The notes under the pieces are model-generated. The model was given only the letters and a program-made list of their open reading frames with translations. It was not told the DNA's origin and did not search any database. Source: Candidatus Merdenecus merdavium (GTDB lineage: Bacteria; Bacillota; Clostridia; Lachnospirales; Lachnospiraceae). From it: a stretch of 18,169 bases of DNA. The stretch is taken from positions 1-18,169 of the forward strand of contig DVLR01000097.1 of NCBI GenBank assembly GCA_018715425.1, written 5' to 3'. The position numbers were made by a program, and so were the translations under genes. Below, piece after piece: positions 6,113 to 14,548 of this stretch (its first letter is position 1; each line of letters opens with the position of its first letter).

Positions 6113-9100
6113 ATGGCAGTTAATATAGAAAGCAAAATTGAAATATGGCAAAACAAATTGCTGGATTTAGGTAAAAGAAATAAGTTACTTAATTACAAGG
6201 AAACCAAACGCTCCACCCTGCGTATCATAACTCCGGAAATTTATGAATTTTGGGATAGCTTTGTAAAAAACGAAAAGCCTTTGGAATTTCCCTTTTATGA
6301 TGATATACAGGATGAAGAAGAACCTACCTTATTTGCTGATGTGGAAACCAATCAGTCCGTGAAGGATATGCAAAAGACGTTGCGAAATCTTAGAGATAAG
6401 GCTAAGACCGCAACCGAAGAACAGGGCATCAATGTTTTGTTTCTTTCTTTTGGCTTTTTAGAGTGGAACGAATCTAAAGATAGTGAACAATTCTTTCGTT
6501 CGCCCTTAATTTTAGTTCCAGTTTCTTTGACTGTCGAATCAATTTCTTCACCATATATTCTTTCTCTTCATGAAGATGAAATACTTTTAAATCCTACTTT
6601 GCAATATAAATTAGAAAATGATTTCGGAATATCACTTCCAGCATTTGATGAAGATAGAGATTTACGAGAGTATTTTACAGAAATAAATGACTTGATTTCT
6701 CATAACAAATGGAAAGTAATTGAAGAAACAGGCCTTAGCTTATTGTCCTTTTTAAAAATTAATATGTATAATGACCTGTCAAAGCATCGAGATAGTATTA
6801 TTAGAAATCCCATTGTAAGAACAATTAGTGGAGATGCGTCCGCATCTAATCCAATTCCCGAAGAAATTAACGATTATGACTTTGACGCTAACACGAAACC
6901 AATCGATATTTTCCAAGTTGTAGATGCTGATTCCAGTCAACAGGACGCCATTCTATGTGCCAAAAAAGGCATTAGCTTTGTTTTGCAAGGTCCTCCTGGT
7001 ACTGGTAAAAGCCAAACAATTACCAATATCATCGCTGAATGCTTGGCAGACGGCAAAAAGATATTATTTGTATCAGAAAAAATGGCTGCATTGGATGTAG
7101 TTTATAGGCGTTTGACTACGGCAGGATTAAATGATTTTTGCCTTGTTTTGCATAGCTATAAAGCAAATAAAAAAGCTGTATTAGAACAGCTTGAAACAGT
7201 ATTGAATTTAGCAAAAAAGAAAGCAGAACTTAGTGACGAAGCCTACCTAAAATTAGATACATTAGAGCGAGATAGAGAAAAACTGAATCAATATGCCAAC
7301 GAACTCTTCACAAAGGTTGAGCCTTTGGGCAAATCTATCTATGAAGTTAACGGCATACTTGCCAATTTGAATGAATATAAAGATGTTATTTTCCCAATCG
7401 AAAACATCGATAAGGCAGATTGGAATCAATATAGCCGATATATATATGTACTGAATGAATTTGTAAGCAGCATCGGAAAAATGTCCGAAGATTACAGTGC
7501 GAACCCTTGGCATGGGGCAAATGTGCTGAGTGTAAGCAATGAACTGCGTCATGATATAGGGGCAACACTTCCAAAGCTTTCTGATAAAATTAAGAAGTAT
7601 CAGTCGCAATTTCAGAAAATGCAACAGGAGCTGTCCCTGAATTTGCCTATTTCATACTCCTCAATTGAAAAGATAATTGAGCTATTAAAAGTAGCTAAAA
7701 ATTCTCCAATTATTCCGGTTCATTGGATTTTAGGCGCAGAGATTTCTCCACTTTTTGAAGAAGTAGCCGAGTGTGAAAACCTAAAAAATAACTTTATTAA
7801 CACAAAAATGAGACTTACAGCACAATTTGATACATTACACAGCTTAGACAATAGCATCGCTCTATCTGAGATGGATTGCTTGCAAACGCATACAGAAATC
7901 CAAAAAGAAAAAGTGAAAATTGAAGCATTTCTTAAATCTAATAAAGTCTTGTTTGCTATTAATAATGTAGACAGTTACGACAGGCTTATGGATGAAAAAT
8001 TGCAGGTTAAAGAAAAAGTTAATCTTATCAATAAAACAAGTAATAAACTACTCAATTCTTTTGAAAAGGAAATTTTTGATATTGACTACACTGCAATACT
8101 GGGTAGATATAGAACAGAATACACATCAATTTTTAAATATTTTAAAGGCAGCTATAAGGCGGACAAAAAGCAAATGCAATCTCTCTATAAAGATATGTCC
8201 GTTAAAATCAGTGATGAGATTATTTTGTCTGCAATTAATTCACTAAAAGAGCTTGCCGAAGCAAAAGAATGGTTGCAGAATAATGCGACTTGCTTTAAAA
8301 ATGTGTTTTATGATGATTTTAGTTATGAAAGTACTGATTTTGAAAAGATTGAACATCAAATATGTCTGCACAAAATAGCAATAGAAACCATTGATACAAT
8401 AGACGAACTCTATGACATTGCCATGAAATCCAACAACATGGAATCTAATTTGATTGCCCATTATTCATTTTTATATAATGGGTTGGATACTTCATGGGAA
8501 AATATCAGAAACTCCTTAACTTGGGGTGTATCATTTCGGAAAGCTGTTGAGGAAAACCATCTCAGCCAAGAGCTTGTAGAAAAGATTTGCTCAAACAAAG
8601 AAATTGTAGGTTGCTGTGAGGACTATGAGCAAAACTTTATACAGATGACACAGGACGTAGATGTAGAGTTTCATTGGTTCTCCAAATTGTTTGATGATGC
8701 AGATGAATTAAAGACAACCGAATTTTCTGATCTAATTGAAAGAATCAACCAATGCAACAATGGTCTATTTCTTTTGGAGGAATGGATCGATTTTAGGAAC
8801 GCAAGAAAGAACTGCAGAGAAGAAGGTCTTTCCGAATATATTAAAAAAATTGAAGAAGAAAAGATTGCACCAAGCTACATTCTGCCTATCTTCCAAAAAA
8901 GATTTTTCAGATTGTGGTTAGATGCTATTCTGCCAAATTACCCGGCAATTTTAAACTTTAGAAGAATTAATCAAGAGAATACCATTAGCGAATTTGCTTC
9001 GCTTGATAAAATTCAGTTTGAGATAGCAAAAGCAAGAATTAAAGGTAAACTAATTAACGATTTGCCTTCCTTTGACCATTTTACCAGTGGTGTAGATGAA

Positions 9101-11116
9101 ATCAGTATTCTAAAACGAGAACTATCTAAACGAAGAAAAATTATGCCAATCAGAAAGTTGTTTCAACAAATTCCGAATTTGCTACCTACCCTGAAACCTT
9201 GCCTTATGATGTCACCTCTTTCTGTAAGTTTGTTTTTAGAGGCGGAAACCTATCAGTTCGATACTGTTATTTTTGATGAGGCATCACAGGTGTGCACCGA
9301 AAATGCCATCGGTGCAATTTCAAGAGGTAAACAGGTTATTATTGCTGGCGACAGCAAACAGCTTCCCCCTACAAACTTCTTTGGTGCATCCTTATCGGAT
9401 ATGGATTATGACACCGATGACGATGATGAAGATGAAGGCTTTGCATATGAATCTATTTTAGATGAAGCAAATCTTCTCCCTGAAAGAACTCTGCTATGGC
9501 ATTACCGCAGCAGACACGAGCACTTAATTGCATTTTCCAACGCAAAAATTTATAAAAATAACTTAATTACCTTCCCATCTAATGTAGACAAAGTCCCAGA
9601 CAATGGTGTGGAATACGAATATGTACGAGATGGATTCTACGATAGAGGTGGCAAAAAAGGAAATGTCATAGAGGCAAAACGAGTTGCTGAGATTATCTTT
9701 GAGCATTTCAAAAAACATCCAAACCGGTCTATTGGCGTAATTGCGTTTGGTGAAGTGCAGCAGCAAGCCATTGATACCGCTATTCGTAAAATGCGTATGG
9801 AAAATCAAATGTTTGAATCCTTTTTCAATGAGGATAAAGAAGAACCATTCTTTGTTAAAAACCTCGAAAATGTGCAGGGAGATGAACGTGATACCATTGT
9901 TTTTAGCATAGGCTATGCAAAAGATGCAAATGGTGTGTTTAGAATGAACTTTGGTCCCTTAAGTAAAACAGGTGGAGAGCGCCGTCTAAATGTAGCCATT
10001 ACTCGTGCAAAGTATAATGTTAAACTGGTAGGATCTATTTTGCCTACTGATATTAACATCGAGAAGATATCATCTGATGGTCCTAAACTTTTGAAAGCGT
10101 ATATTGATTTTGCAATCAATGGTGTGGTATCACTTTCTCGTGAAATTACAGAAAGTGATATTGTAGAACATGATTCACCATTTGAAAAAGCAGTTTATAA
10201 TTTCCTTGACAGAAAAGGATATAAGCTTGGGACACAGGTAGGTTGCTCTGGTTATCGAATTGATATGGCTGTGAAGCATCCGACATTAAGCGGACAATAT
10301 GTCTTGGGCATTGAGTGCGATGGTGCGGCTTATCACTCTGCCCGAACAGCAAGAGAGCGTGATCGTTTACGCCAAGATGTGTTGGAGCAAATGGGTTGGA
10401 AAATTTATCGTATTTGGTCAACCGACTGGATCAAGGACCCTGTTACCGAGGGAGAAAAGTTAATAGAAGCAGTGGAAGATGCCTTGAAAAACTATGCTGT
10501 CCCTTATGAGGAAGTGCTCAAAACAGATATACCGAAAGCTGATGATTTCGTTTCTATCGAAAAGAAAACAATTTCAGTAGAAGAACAACGGAATCCTTAT
10601 GAATTTGAGGAAGAAAAGTCGGTTTCTTTTTCAGACTTACCTCGTAATTATAGCGGTTATCTTGCTATAGAGGACTGCATTGTGGAAGTCGTTAAACAAC
10701 GCTTCCCAATTCATTATGATTTGCTTTGCAAGGAACTCGCACCACTTCTGGGTAATGAGAAAGCCACTGTAAAAGTAAAGCGTGAGGTTGATTATGGCCT
10801 TAGCAAACTCGGGAAACGGATTATAAGAAAGGATAACTTTTTATACCCATGTAGCTACGATAAAATTACTCCTCGCCAAGACAACACGAGAAAAATTGAC
10901 TATGTTGCTACGGAGGAATTGGCTGAAGCAATGTTGGCAGTACTCGATAAATGCATTGGAGCAACAAAGGAAACTCTCTGTACAGAAACTGCAAGAGCAT
11001 ATAATTATAACCGTATGACGGAGAATATTTCTTCGGAGATGAATAGAGCATTTGAACTGTTGTTGCAAGACAATCGTGTTGAGGTTTTGGAGGGTAAGGT
11101 AGTACAAGTAAAATAA
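6113..11116 (+). CDS. hhe: Hhe-like defence protein: DUF4011 - SF1 helicase - Vsr-like nuclease - DUF3320
   Basis: This 1667-residue multidomain protein opens with the DUF4011 signature (WQNKLLDLGKRNKLLNY). An SF1 helicase core follows: Walker A GPPGTGKS (293-300), Walker B VIFDEASQ (1052-1059), GDSKQLPP (1079-1086), HYRSRHE, ENVQGDERD (1252-1260) and GGERRLNVAITRAK (1287-1300). About 750 mostly helical residues separate motifs I and II, and an acidic run (1097-1108) follows motif III. A Vsr/MTES_1575-type endonuclease follows, with GYRIDMAV (Asp1384) and GIECDGAAYHS (Glu1401, Asp1403). A DUF3320 domain occupies about 1510-1660. All motifs look intact. The DUF4011-helicase-Vsr architecture is reported as the Hhe antiphage system; the mechanism is, as far as I know, unresolved. 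Presumably it unwinds and cuts foreign DNA in the cytoplasm. GGAGG lies seven bases before the ATG, and the next gene is 20 bases downstream. Confidence 0.9.
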   Translation: MAVNIESKIEIWQNKLLDLGKRNKLLNYKETKRSTLRIITPEIYEFWDSFVKNEKPLEFPFYDDIQDEEEPTLFADVETNQSVKDMQKTLRNLRDKAKTATEEQGINVLFLSFGFLEWNESKDSEQFFRSPLILVPVSLTVESISSPYILSLHEDEILLNPTLQYKLENDFGISLPAFDEDRDLREYFTEINDLISHNKWKVIEETGLSLLSFLKINMYNDLSKHRDSIIRNPIVRTISGDASASNPIPEEINDYDFDANTKPIDIFQVVDADSSQQDAILCAKKGISFVLQGPPGTGKSQTITNIIAECLADGKKILFVSEKMAALDVVYRRLTTAGLNDFCLVLHSYKANKKAVLEQLETVLNLAKKKAELSDEAYLKLDTLERDREKLNQYANELFTKVEPLGKSIYEVNGILANLNEYKDVIFPIENIDKADWNQYSRYIYVLNEFVSSIGKMSEDYSANPWHGANVLSVSNELRHDIGATLPKLSDKIKKYQSQFQKMQQELSLNLPISYSSIEKIIELLKVAKNSPIIPVHWILGAEISPLFEEVAECENLKNNFINTKMRLTAQFDTLHSLDNSIALSEMDCLQTHTEIQKEKVKIEAFLKSNKVLFAINNVDSYDRLMDEKLQVKEKVNLINKTSNKLLNSFEKEIFDIDYTAILGRYRTEYTSIFKYFKGSYKADKKQMQSLYKDMSVKISDEIILSAINSLKELAEAKEWLQNNATCFKNVFYDDFSYESTDFEKIEHQICLHKIAIETIDTIDELYDIAMKSNNMESNLIAHYSFLYNGLDTSWENIRNSLTWGVSFRKAVEENHLSQELVEKICSNKEIVGCCEDYEQNFIQMTQDVDVEFHWFSKLFDDADELKTTEFSDLIERINQCNNGLFLLEEWIDFRNARKNCREEGLSEYIKKIEEEKIAPSYILPIFQKRFFRLWLDAILPNYPAILNFRRINQENTISEFASLDKIQFEIAKARIKGKLINDLPSFDHFTSGVDEISILKRELSKRRKIMPIRKLFQQIPNLLPTLKPCLMMSPLSVSLFLEAETYQFDTVIFDEASQVCTENAIGAISRGKQVIIAGDSKQLPPTNFFGASLSDMDYDTDDDDEDEGFAYESILDEANLLPERTLLWHYRSRHEHLIAFSNAKIYKNNLITFPSNVDKVPDNGVEYEYVRDGFYDRGGKKGNVIEAKRVAEIIFEHFKKHPNRSIGVIAFGEVQQQAIDTAIRKMRMENQMFESFFNEDKEEPFFVKNLENVQGDERDTIVFSIGYAKDANGVFRMNFGPLSKTGGERRLNVAITRAKYNVKLVGSILPTDINIEKISSDGPKLLKAYIDFAINGVVSLSREITESDIVEHDSPFEKAVYNFLDRKGYKLGTQVGCSGYRIDMAVKHPTLSGQYVLGIECDGAAYHSARTARERDRLRQDVLEQMGWKIYRIWSTDWIKDPVTEGEKLIEAVEDALKNYAVPYEEVLKTDIPKADDFVSIEKKTISVEEQRNPYEFEEEKSVSFSDLPRNYSGYLAIEDCIVEVVKQRFPIHYDLLCKELAPLLGNEKATVKVKREVDYGLSKLGKRIIRKDNFLYPCSYDKITPRQDNTRKIDYVATEELAEAMLAVLDKCIGATKETLCTETARAYNYNRMTENISSEMNRAFELLLQDNRVEVLEGKVVQVK

Positions 11117-11136
11117 TTTAAGGAGAGTAATGGATT

Positions 11137-11541
11137 ATGGAAATTGATATTTACGCTTTAATGGAAGAAACTGATTTCAAAAGAATGATAACAATTAAAA
11201 AATTACATGAACTTACAGGCAAGGATCTAAAAGAATGCACTAATATTGTTACTCCATTTTATGAAGCAAACGCTGAAATTCAAGAAGCATCAGTATTAAA
11301 AGAAAAATTTGAACCTGATAGTGTGTCGGATATTTTATATCTAATCTTAGAAGAAATAAGAGAAGGTAATAGAAAATTAGAGAATATAGAAGATGCTATT
11401 CAAGAAATCAAGGGGTCTGGATTGTATAATAGTCTTACTGATATATGTGATAAAATTGATTCTGCAAAAGAAGAAATACAAGGCACTGGCCTATATAATA
11501 GCATTACTGATATATGCGAAAAATTGGATAATTTAGAATGA
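11137..11541 (+). CDS. small protein with L7/L12-like segment and tandem 23-residue repeat
   Basis: The 134-residue acidic protein matches no named family that I recognise. Residues 17-42 (MITIKKLHELTGKDLKECTNIV) resemble the helix-loop-helix of the ribosomal L7/L12 C-terminal domain (KVIKEVREITGLGLKEAKDLV). The C-terminal half is helical and holds two near-identical copies of EIKGSGLYNSLTDICDKID (90-108 and 113-131), a 23-residue period. It starts 20 bases after hhe, with GGAGA upstream, in the same operon-like run. An accessory or regulatory partner of Hhe, perhaps a multimerising or ribosome-mimicking protein, is conceivable, but only proximity supports that. The ORF is convincing; the function is unknown. 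Confidence 0.75.
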   Translation: MEIDIYALMEETDFKRMITIKKLHELTGKDLKECTNIVTPFYEANAEIQEASVLKEKFEPDSVSDILYLILEEIREGNRKLENIEDAIQEIKGSGLYNSLTDICDKIDSAKEEIQGTGLYNSITDICEKLDNLE

Positions 11542-11721
11542 TTTAAAATTCTGGTGGAGTCAAATCACAAAGTCTTGATTGACCATCTCTCAAAGGAAGA
11601 TATGAAAATCATTCTACGAATGATGGGCACACTTGAAATGATTTGCAATTACCAAAGCAAGGATAGTTTTCTACAAGGCTTTAGGCTTGACGTCGAGCTG
11701 ACAACCAAATTACATACTTAA
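11542..11721 (+). pseudogene. 3' remnant of a DUF6809-like gene
   Basis: Directly after the stop of the 134-residue gene, and in the same frame, 59 codons read FKILVESNHKVLIDHLSKED and later DSFLQGFRLDVELTTKLHT before a TAA. The pattern (helical segment, then FxxGFRLxxxL) resembles the C-terminal half of the roughly 100-residue DUF6809 proteins common in Firmicutes elements. There is no ATG at the head and no ribosome binding site. It is most simply a backbone gene whose 5' half was lost when the hhe cargo was inserted or recombined in. Family assignment is from memory of the pattern and is moderate. Confidence 0.5.
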
Positions 11722-11765
11722 AAGTTCCGTAGTCTTGAAAGCAAATTTCAAAACTACGGGACTTT
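11721..11765. terminator. strong bidirectional-type terminator hairpin
   Basis: The arms AAAGTTCCGTAGTCTTGAAA (11721-11740) and TTTCAAAACTACGGGACTTT (11746-11765) pair with two mismatches around a GCAAA loop, followed by T-rich sequence. It separates the hhe operon from the convergent DUF6076 gene and could stop transcription from both sides. Confidence 0.85.
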
Positions 11766-11796
11766 ATTTATCTCAGAGGAGGAAGTGGCAAAAAAA

Positions 11797-12909
11797 TCAA
11801 AACTTCCCCATAATCTCCATATACTCAAAATCCGAAAGCTCGCCTCGTTGGTTTTGCTCCATGTAAGAAACGGCAAGTGCTACTTGCTTGTTCCATTCAT
11901 CAACTGATATCTTGCCACGGTTTTTCCGTGTTTTTAATCGATTATAAACCTTGTCGTACTCTTGCTGAGCAGGGGTACGCTTTTCTTTTTTCTGTGTTTC
12001 TTTAATATGAGCACCAATATCACGACAGGTTTTTGTATCGCCTACATTCTTTTGGTTAGGTGCGATATTGGAACAGTAGCAAGTGTTATGTCCCGACAAC
12101 AGCAAAAAGTATTTGCCACAGTTGTGGCATCTGCGTGGGCAATGACCATTCATCAATGCTCTAAAGAAATCCAAGTGCAAAAATGCACCAATGCTTGTAA
12201 ATACAATTCGTTCAGCAATCAAATACTCTTTTTCGTTTTCGGGATTACGCATAGGAGCATACTCAATGCCTACATCTCTTGTCTGTGCAAAATCAAAAGC
12301 TGGCATTGGAGGCATAGTCATACGGATTTCATTCAAAAGCTTTGTATCTGTAAAAAAGCTGAAAACCCCAACAGCGTAATGCTCTTCGTTGCGTTTATTT
12401 AGCTTTTCAAAATACAAATCAAGCATCACTGAAATATATTTTTTGAAAGCAATAGTTTCATCAATAATAGAAATCAGCTTGAAAATAAAGTGATGAAACA
12501 CCTCACCTTGATGTGTACTTCTATCAGCCATTGCAGCAAAGCCTTGTGGTTGAGAGTTGAAAATATCAACAAGCATAGAATGACCAAATTTTTTATCAAC
12601 TAAATAATAAAATGGCGGTAAAGCAATCGCCAAGTCTAAAACCTTGTTTAACTTGTTCTGTATTTCAGTAACGGTGGCAAGGTCTTTTTTTATGCTTGGA
12701 TTAAATAAGGTCTGCATTGCACCTACAAGAACATTGCGACTGTCGTTTATTTCAACTAAATAGTCATCGCTCAAATTTAAGATGTCAGTTGTGCACTGTC
12801 CTAAAGGAATCTTGTTGTCGTTAATCAATATTTGATTTTGCCAAAACATCAAGGTGAATTCCTGCAATGTATTCACTTTTTCGTTTGTTCTTTTTGTTCC
12901 CTCAATCAT
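11797..12909 (-). CDS. DUF6076-type protein with a cysteine-rich zinc-binding motif
   Basis: This 370-residue cytoplasmic protein is the only element gene on the minus strand. A helical N-terminal region is followed by a cysteine cluster, CPRRCHNCGKYFLLLSGHNT then CYCSN (Cys257, 261, 264, 277, 279, with Cys295 further on). This looks like a zinc-binding domain. A lysine-rich C-terminal helix follows (KKEKRTPAQQEYDKVYNRLK) and then DEWNKQVALAVSYMEQNQRG. The whole resembles DUF6076 proteins that travel with clostridial mobile elements; their role is unknown, though nucleic-acid binding is plausible. The ATG at 12909 has AGAGGTAGC upstream. It has its own promoter and converges on the hhe operon. 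Confidence 0.72.
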   Translation of the reverse strand: MIEGTKRTNEKVNTLQEFTLMFWQNQILINDNKIPLGQCTTDILNLSDDYLVEINDSRNVLVGAMQTLFNPSIKKDLATVTEIQNKLNKVLDLAIALPPFYYLVDKKFGHSMLVDIFNSQPQGFAAMADRSTHQGEVFHHFIFKLISIIDETIAFKKYISVMLDLYFEKLNKRNEEHYAVGVFSFFTDTKLLNEIRMTMPPMPAFDFAQTRDVGIEYAPMRNPENEKEYLIAERIVFTSIGAFLHLDFFRALMNGHCPRRCHNCGKYFLLLSGHNTCYCSNIAPNQKNVGDTKTCRDIGAHIKETQKKEKRTPAQQEYDKVYNRLKTRKNRGKISVDEWNKQVALAVSYMEQNQRGELSDFEYMEIMGKF

Positions 12910-13008
12910 AAAGCTACCTCTTCTGTATCAGATGAATTTTTGAGATGTACCTGACCTTGCGATACACCCCCAAAAGCTATTGAAAAGTTTTTTTAATGTG
13001 TTACCATT

Positions 13009-13037
13009 ATTGTATCAGATATATTTCAAAATATCAA
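13009..13037 (-). promoter_or_regulatory. promoter of the DUF6076 gene
   Basis: On the minus strand TTGATA (13037-13032), a 17-base spacer and TACAAT (13014-13009), preceded by the extended -10 TG, form a good sigma70 promoter about 95 bases ahead of the start. The decamer TGTATCAGAT (plus strand) overlaps the -10 (13011-13020) and recurs at 12924-12933 in the leader. This suggests two sites for one regulator. The RepA-like gene is transcribed divergently from the same 289-base gap. Confidence 0.55.
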
Positions 13038-13198
13038 TCAGTAACTTTATATCTTGAAAATTGAATGATCGTCTAAAGGTGATACGGTTGCCACGACCTC
13101 GAAAGAGCGAGCGACGAAAACGGCGGAGAGAACCTCGGTCAGGAACTGCTTTAGGTAGAACGACAACAACAGAATTTATTATCACAGGAGGTTTTTAT

Positions 13199-14320
13199 AT
13201 GTCTAATAAACTTGAGACCATGGATGCAGAAACTCTAATGACCACACCGCTTGAACAACTCAAATTTATTGTAGATGGGCTGATTCCGCAAGGGCTGCAT
13301 ATTCTCGCAGGCTCACCCAAAATCGGTAAGAGTTGGTTATCACTTTGGATTTGCTTGCAAGTTGCAAAAGGAGAAAAGGTTTGGGATTTTGAAACTCACA
13401 AAAGTGAAGTTTTATATCTTTGCCTTGAAGATAGCTTTGCAAGAATACAAAACAGGCTGTTTGAAATTACGGATGATGCACCACCAAATCTACATTTTGC
13501 AATTATGAGTGACACCATTGGTAACGGATTAGAAATTCAGATTGAAAACTTCATCAAGGAACATTCTGAAACAGGCTTAATCGTGATTGATACCTTGCAA
13601 AAAGTTCGTAGCAATACATCAGCAAATGTAAATCCCTATGCCGCCGACTATGATGACATCAACGCACTAAAACAAGTTGCGGATAAATATAAAATTGCGA
13701 TTGTTTTGGTTCATCACCTTAGAAAAACTGGTGACAGCGACCCACTGAATATGATTTCAGGCACCAGTGGTATCGCAGGTGGAGCTGATACCAACTTTGT
13801 GTTACAAAAAGAAAAAAGAATTGAGAATCGAGCAATGCTTATCTGTACAGGGCGTGATATTGAACAGCGAGAATTGTTTTTGGAATTTAACAAAACCACT
13901 TTCCTTTGGGAATTGCGAGAACCAATTGAAGTGGAACAGAAAAAGATTGATGAGGTGATTATTCTTCTCTCTGATTTTATGAAATCGGTTAAAAGTTTTA
14001 CAGGTACGGCAACGGAACTTGCAGAAAGACTTAAAGAGTATAGCGGAACTGAATGTTCGCCGCCAATTTTAAAAAAGAAAATCATCAAGCACATGGATTC
14101 CTTAATTGAAAATAGCATTAGTTATTCTGAAAACAGAACCTTTGAAAGGCGAGAATTTACACTTGTTTATGACGGTAAAAGTGAAAATGACGGTATGACG
14201 GTTGAAAACCTCCCCCTAAATTTGCCGTCTTTGCCGTCAGCACTGTCAGCCGAGAGTAATCTCGCCACCGTTGCCCCCTGTTCGCCCCTTTGTGCCGAAA
14301 ATGACGATGGGGTGGCATAA
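13199..14320 (+). CDS. RepA-like AAA ATPase/helicase of mobile elements
   Basis: The 373-residue protein starts MSNKLETMDAETLMTTPLEQ. It carries a RecA-fold ATPase of the AAA_25/RepA type: Walker A GSPKIGKS (38-45), VLYLCLEDSFARIQNR, Walker B GLIVIDTL (Asp131) and VLVHHLRKTGDSDP with the sensor histidines. The rest is a helical winged-helix-like part and a low-complexity tail rich in Pro, Ser and Leu. Relatives of RSF1010 RepA are hexameric replicative helicases; here it may aid replication or processing of the excised element. AGGAGG lies seven bases ahead of the ATG at 13199. The frame stays open upstream to 13061 and encodes an arginine-rich stretch, so a longer form from TTG 13088 is possible. 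Confidence 0.82.
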   Translation: MSNKLETMDAETLMTTPLEQLKFIVDGLIPQGLHILAGSPKIGKSWLSLWICLQVAKGEKVWDFETHKSEVLYLCLEDSFARIQNRLFEITDDAPPNLHFAIMSDTIGNGLEIQIENFIKEHSETGLIVIDTLQKVRSNTSANVNPYAADYDDINALKQVADKYKIAIVLVHHLRKTGDSDPLNMISGTSGIAGGADTNFVLQKEKRIENRAMLICTGRDIEQRELFLEFNKTTFLWELREPIEVEQKKIDEVIILLSDFMKSVKSFTGTATELAERLKEYSGTECSPPILKKKIIKHMDSLIENSISYSENRTFERREFTLVYDGKSENDGMTVENLPLNLPSLPSALSAESNLATVAPCSPLCAENDDGVA

Positions 14321-14420
14321 TGCCCAGCCATACAAATATAACGCAAATTTAGCCACCGTTGCGGACAACTTCTGATATGTACTGATTTCAGATTAGCAGA
14401 GGAACTTTCGGTTACGAATT

Positions 14421-14476
14421 CCTACCCTTTAGGGTAGGGCGAGCATAGCGTCCGCCTATACGGCGGTCACTGCTCG
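14421..14476. other. candidate origin of transfer (oriT) with nested hairpins
   Basis: The 228-base gap ahead of mobC holds CCTACCCT/AGGGTAGG (14421-14438), then CGAGCA (14440-14445) pairing with TGCTCG (14471-14476). Inside that is CCGCC/GGCGG (14452-14466). Hairpins clustered immediately ahead of mobC and a relaxase gene are the usual form of oriT. The nick site is not identified. It is more GC-rich than the flanking sequence. Confidence 0.6.
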
Positions 14477-14548
14477 GCAGGAGACCCGCACCCCTTTAGA
14501 ACACAGCTAACCCACAATAATCATATCTACACGAAAGCGAGGAATTAA

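Noticed and set aside
11404..11529. Possible CRISPR-like or minisatellite array from the repeated 57-base units in the 134-residue gene.
   Set aside because: There are only two copies, both in frame and coding a conserved peptide with synonymous differences, so this is a protein repeat and not a CRISPR array.
11962..12402. 146-codon plus-strand open frame within the DUF6076 gene.
   Set aside because: It is antisense to a well-formed gene with a clear cysteine motif, has no ribosome binding site, and its translation has no recognisable domain.
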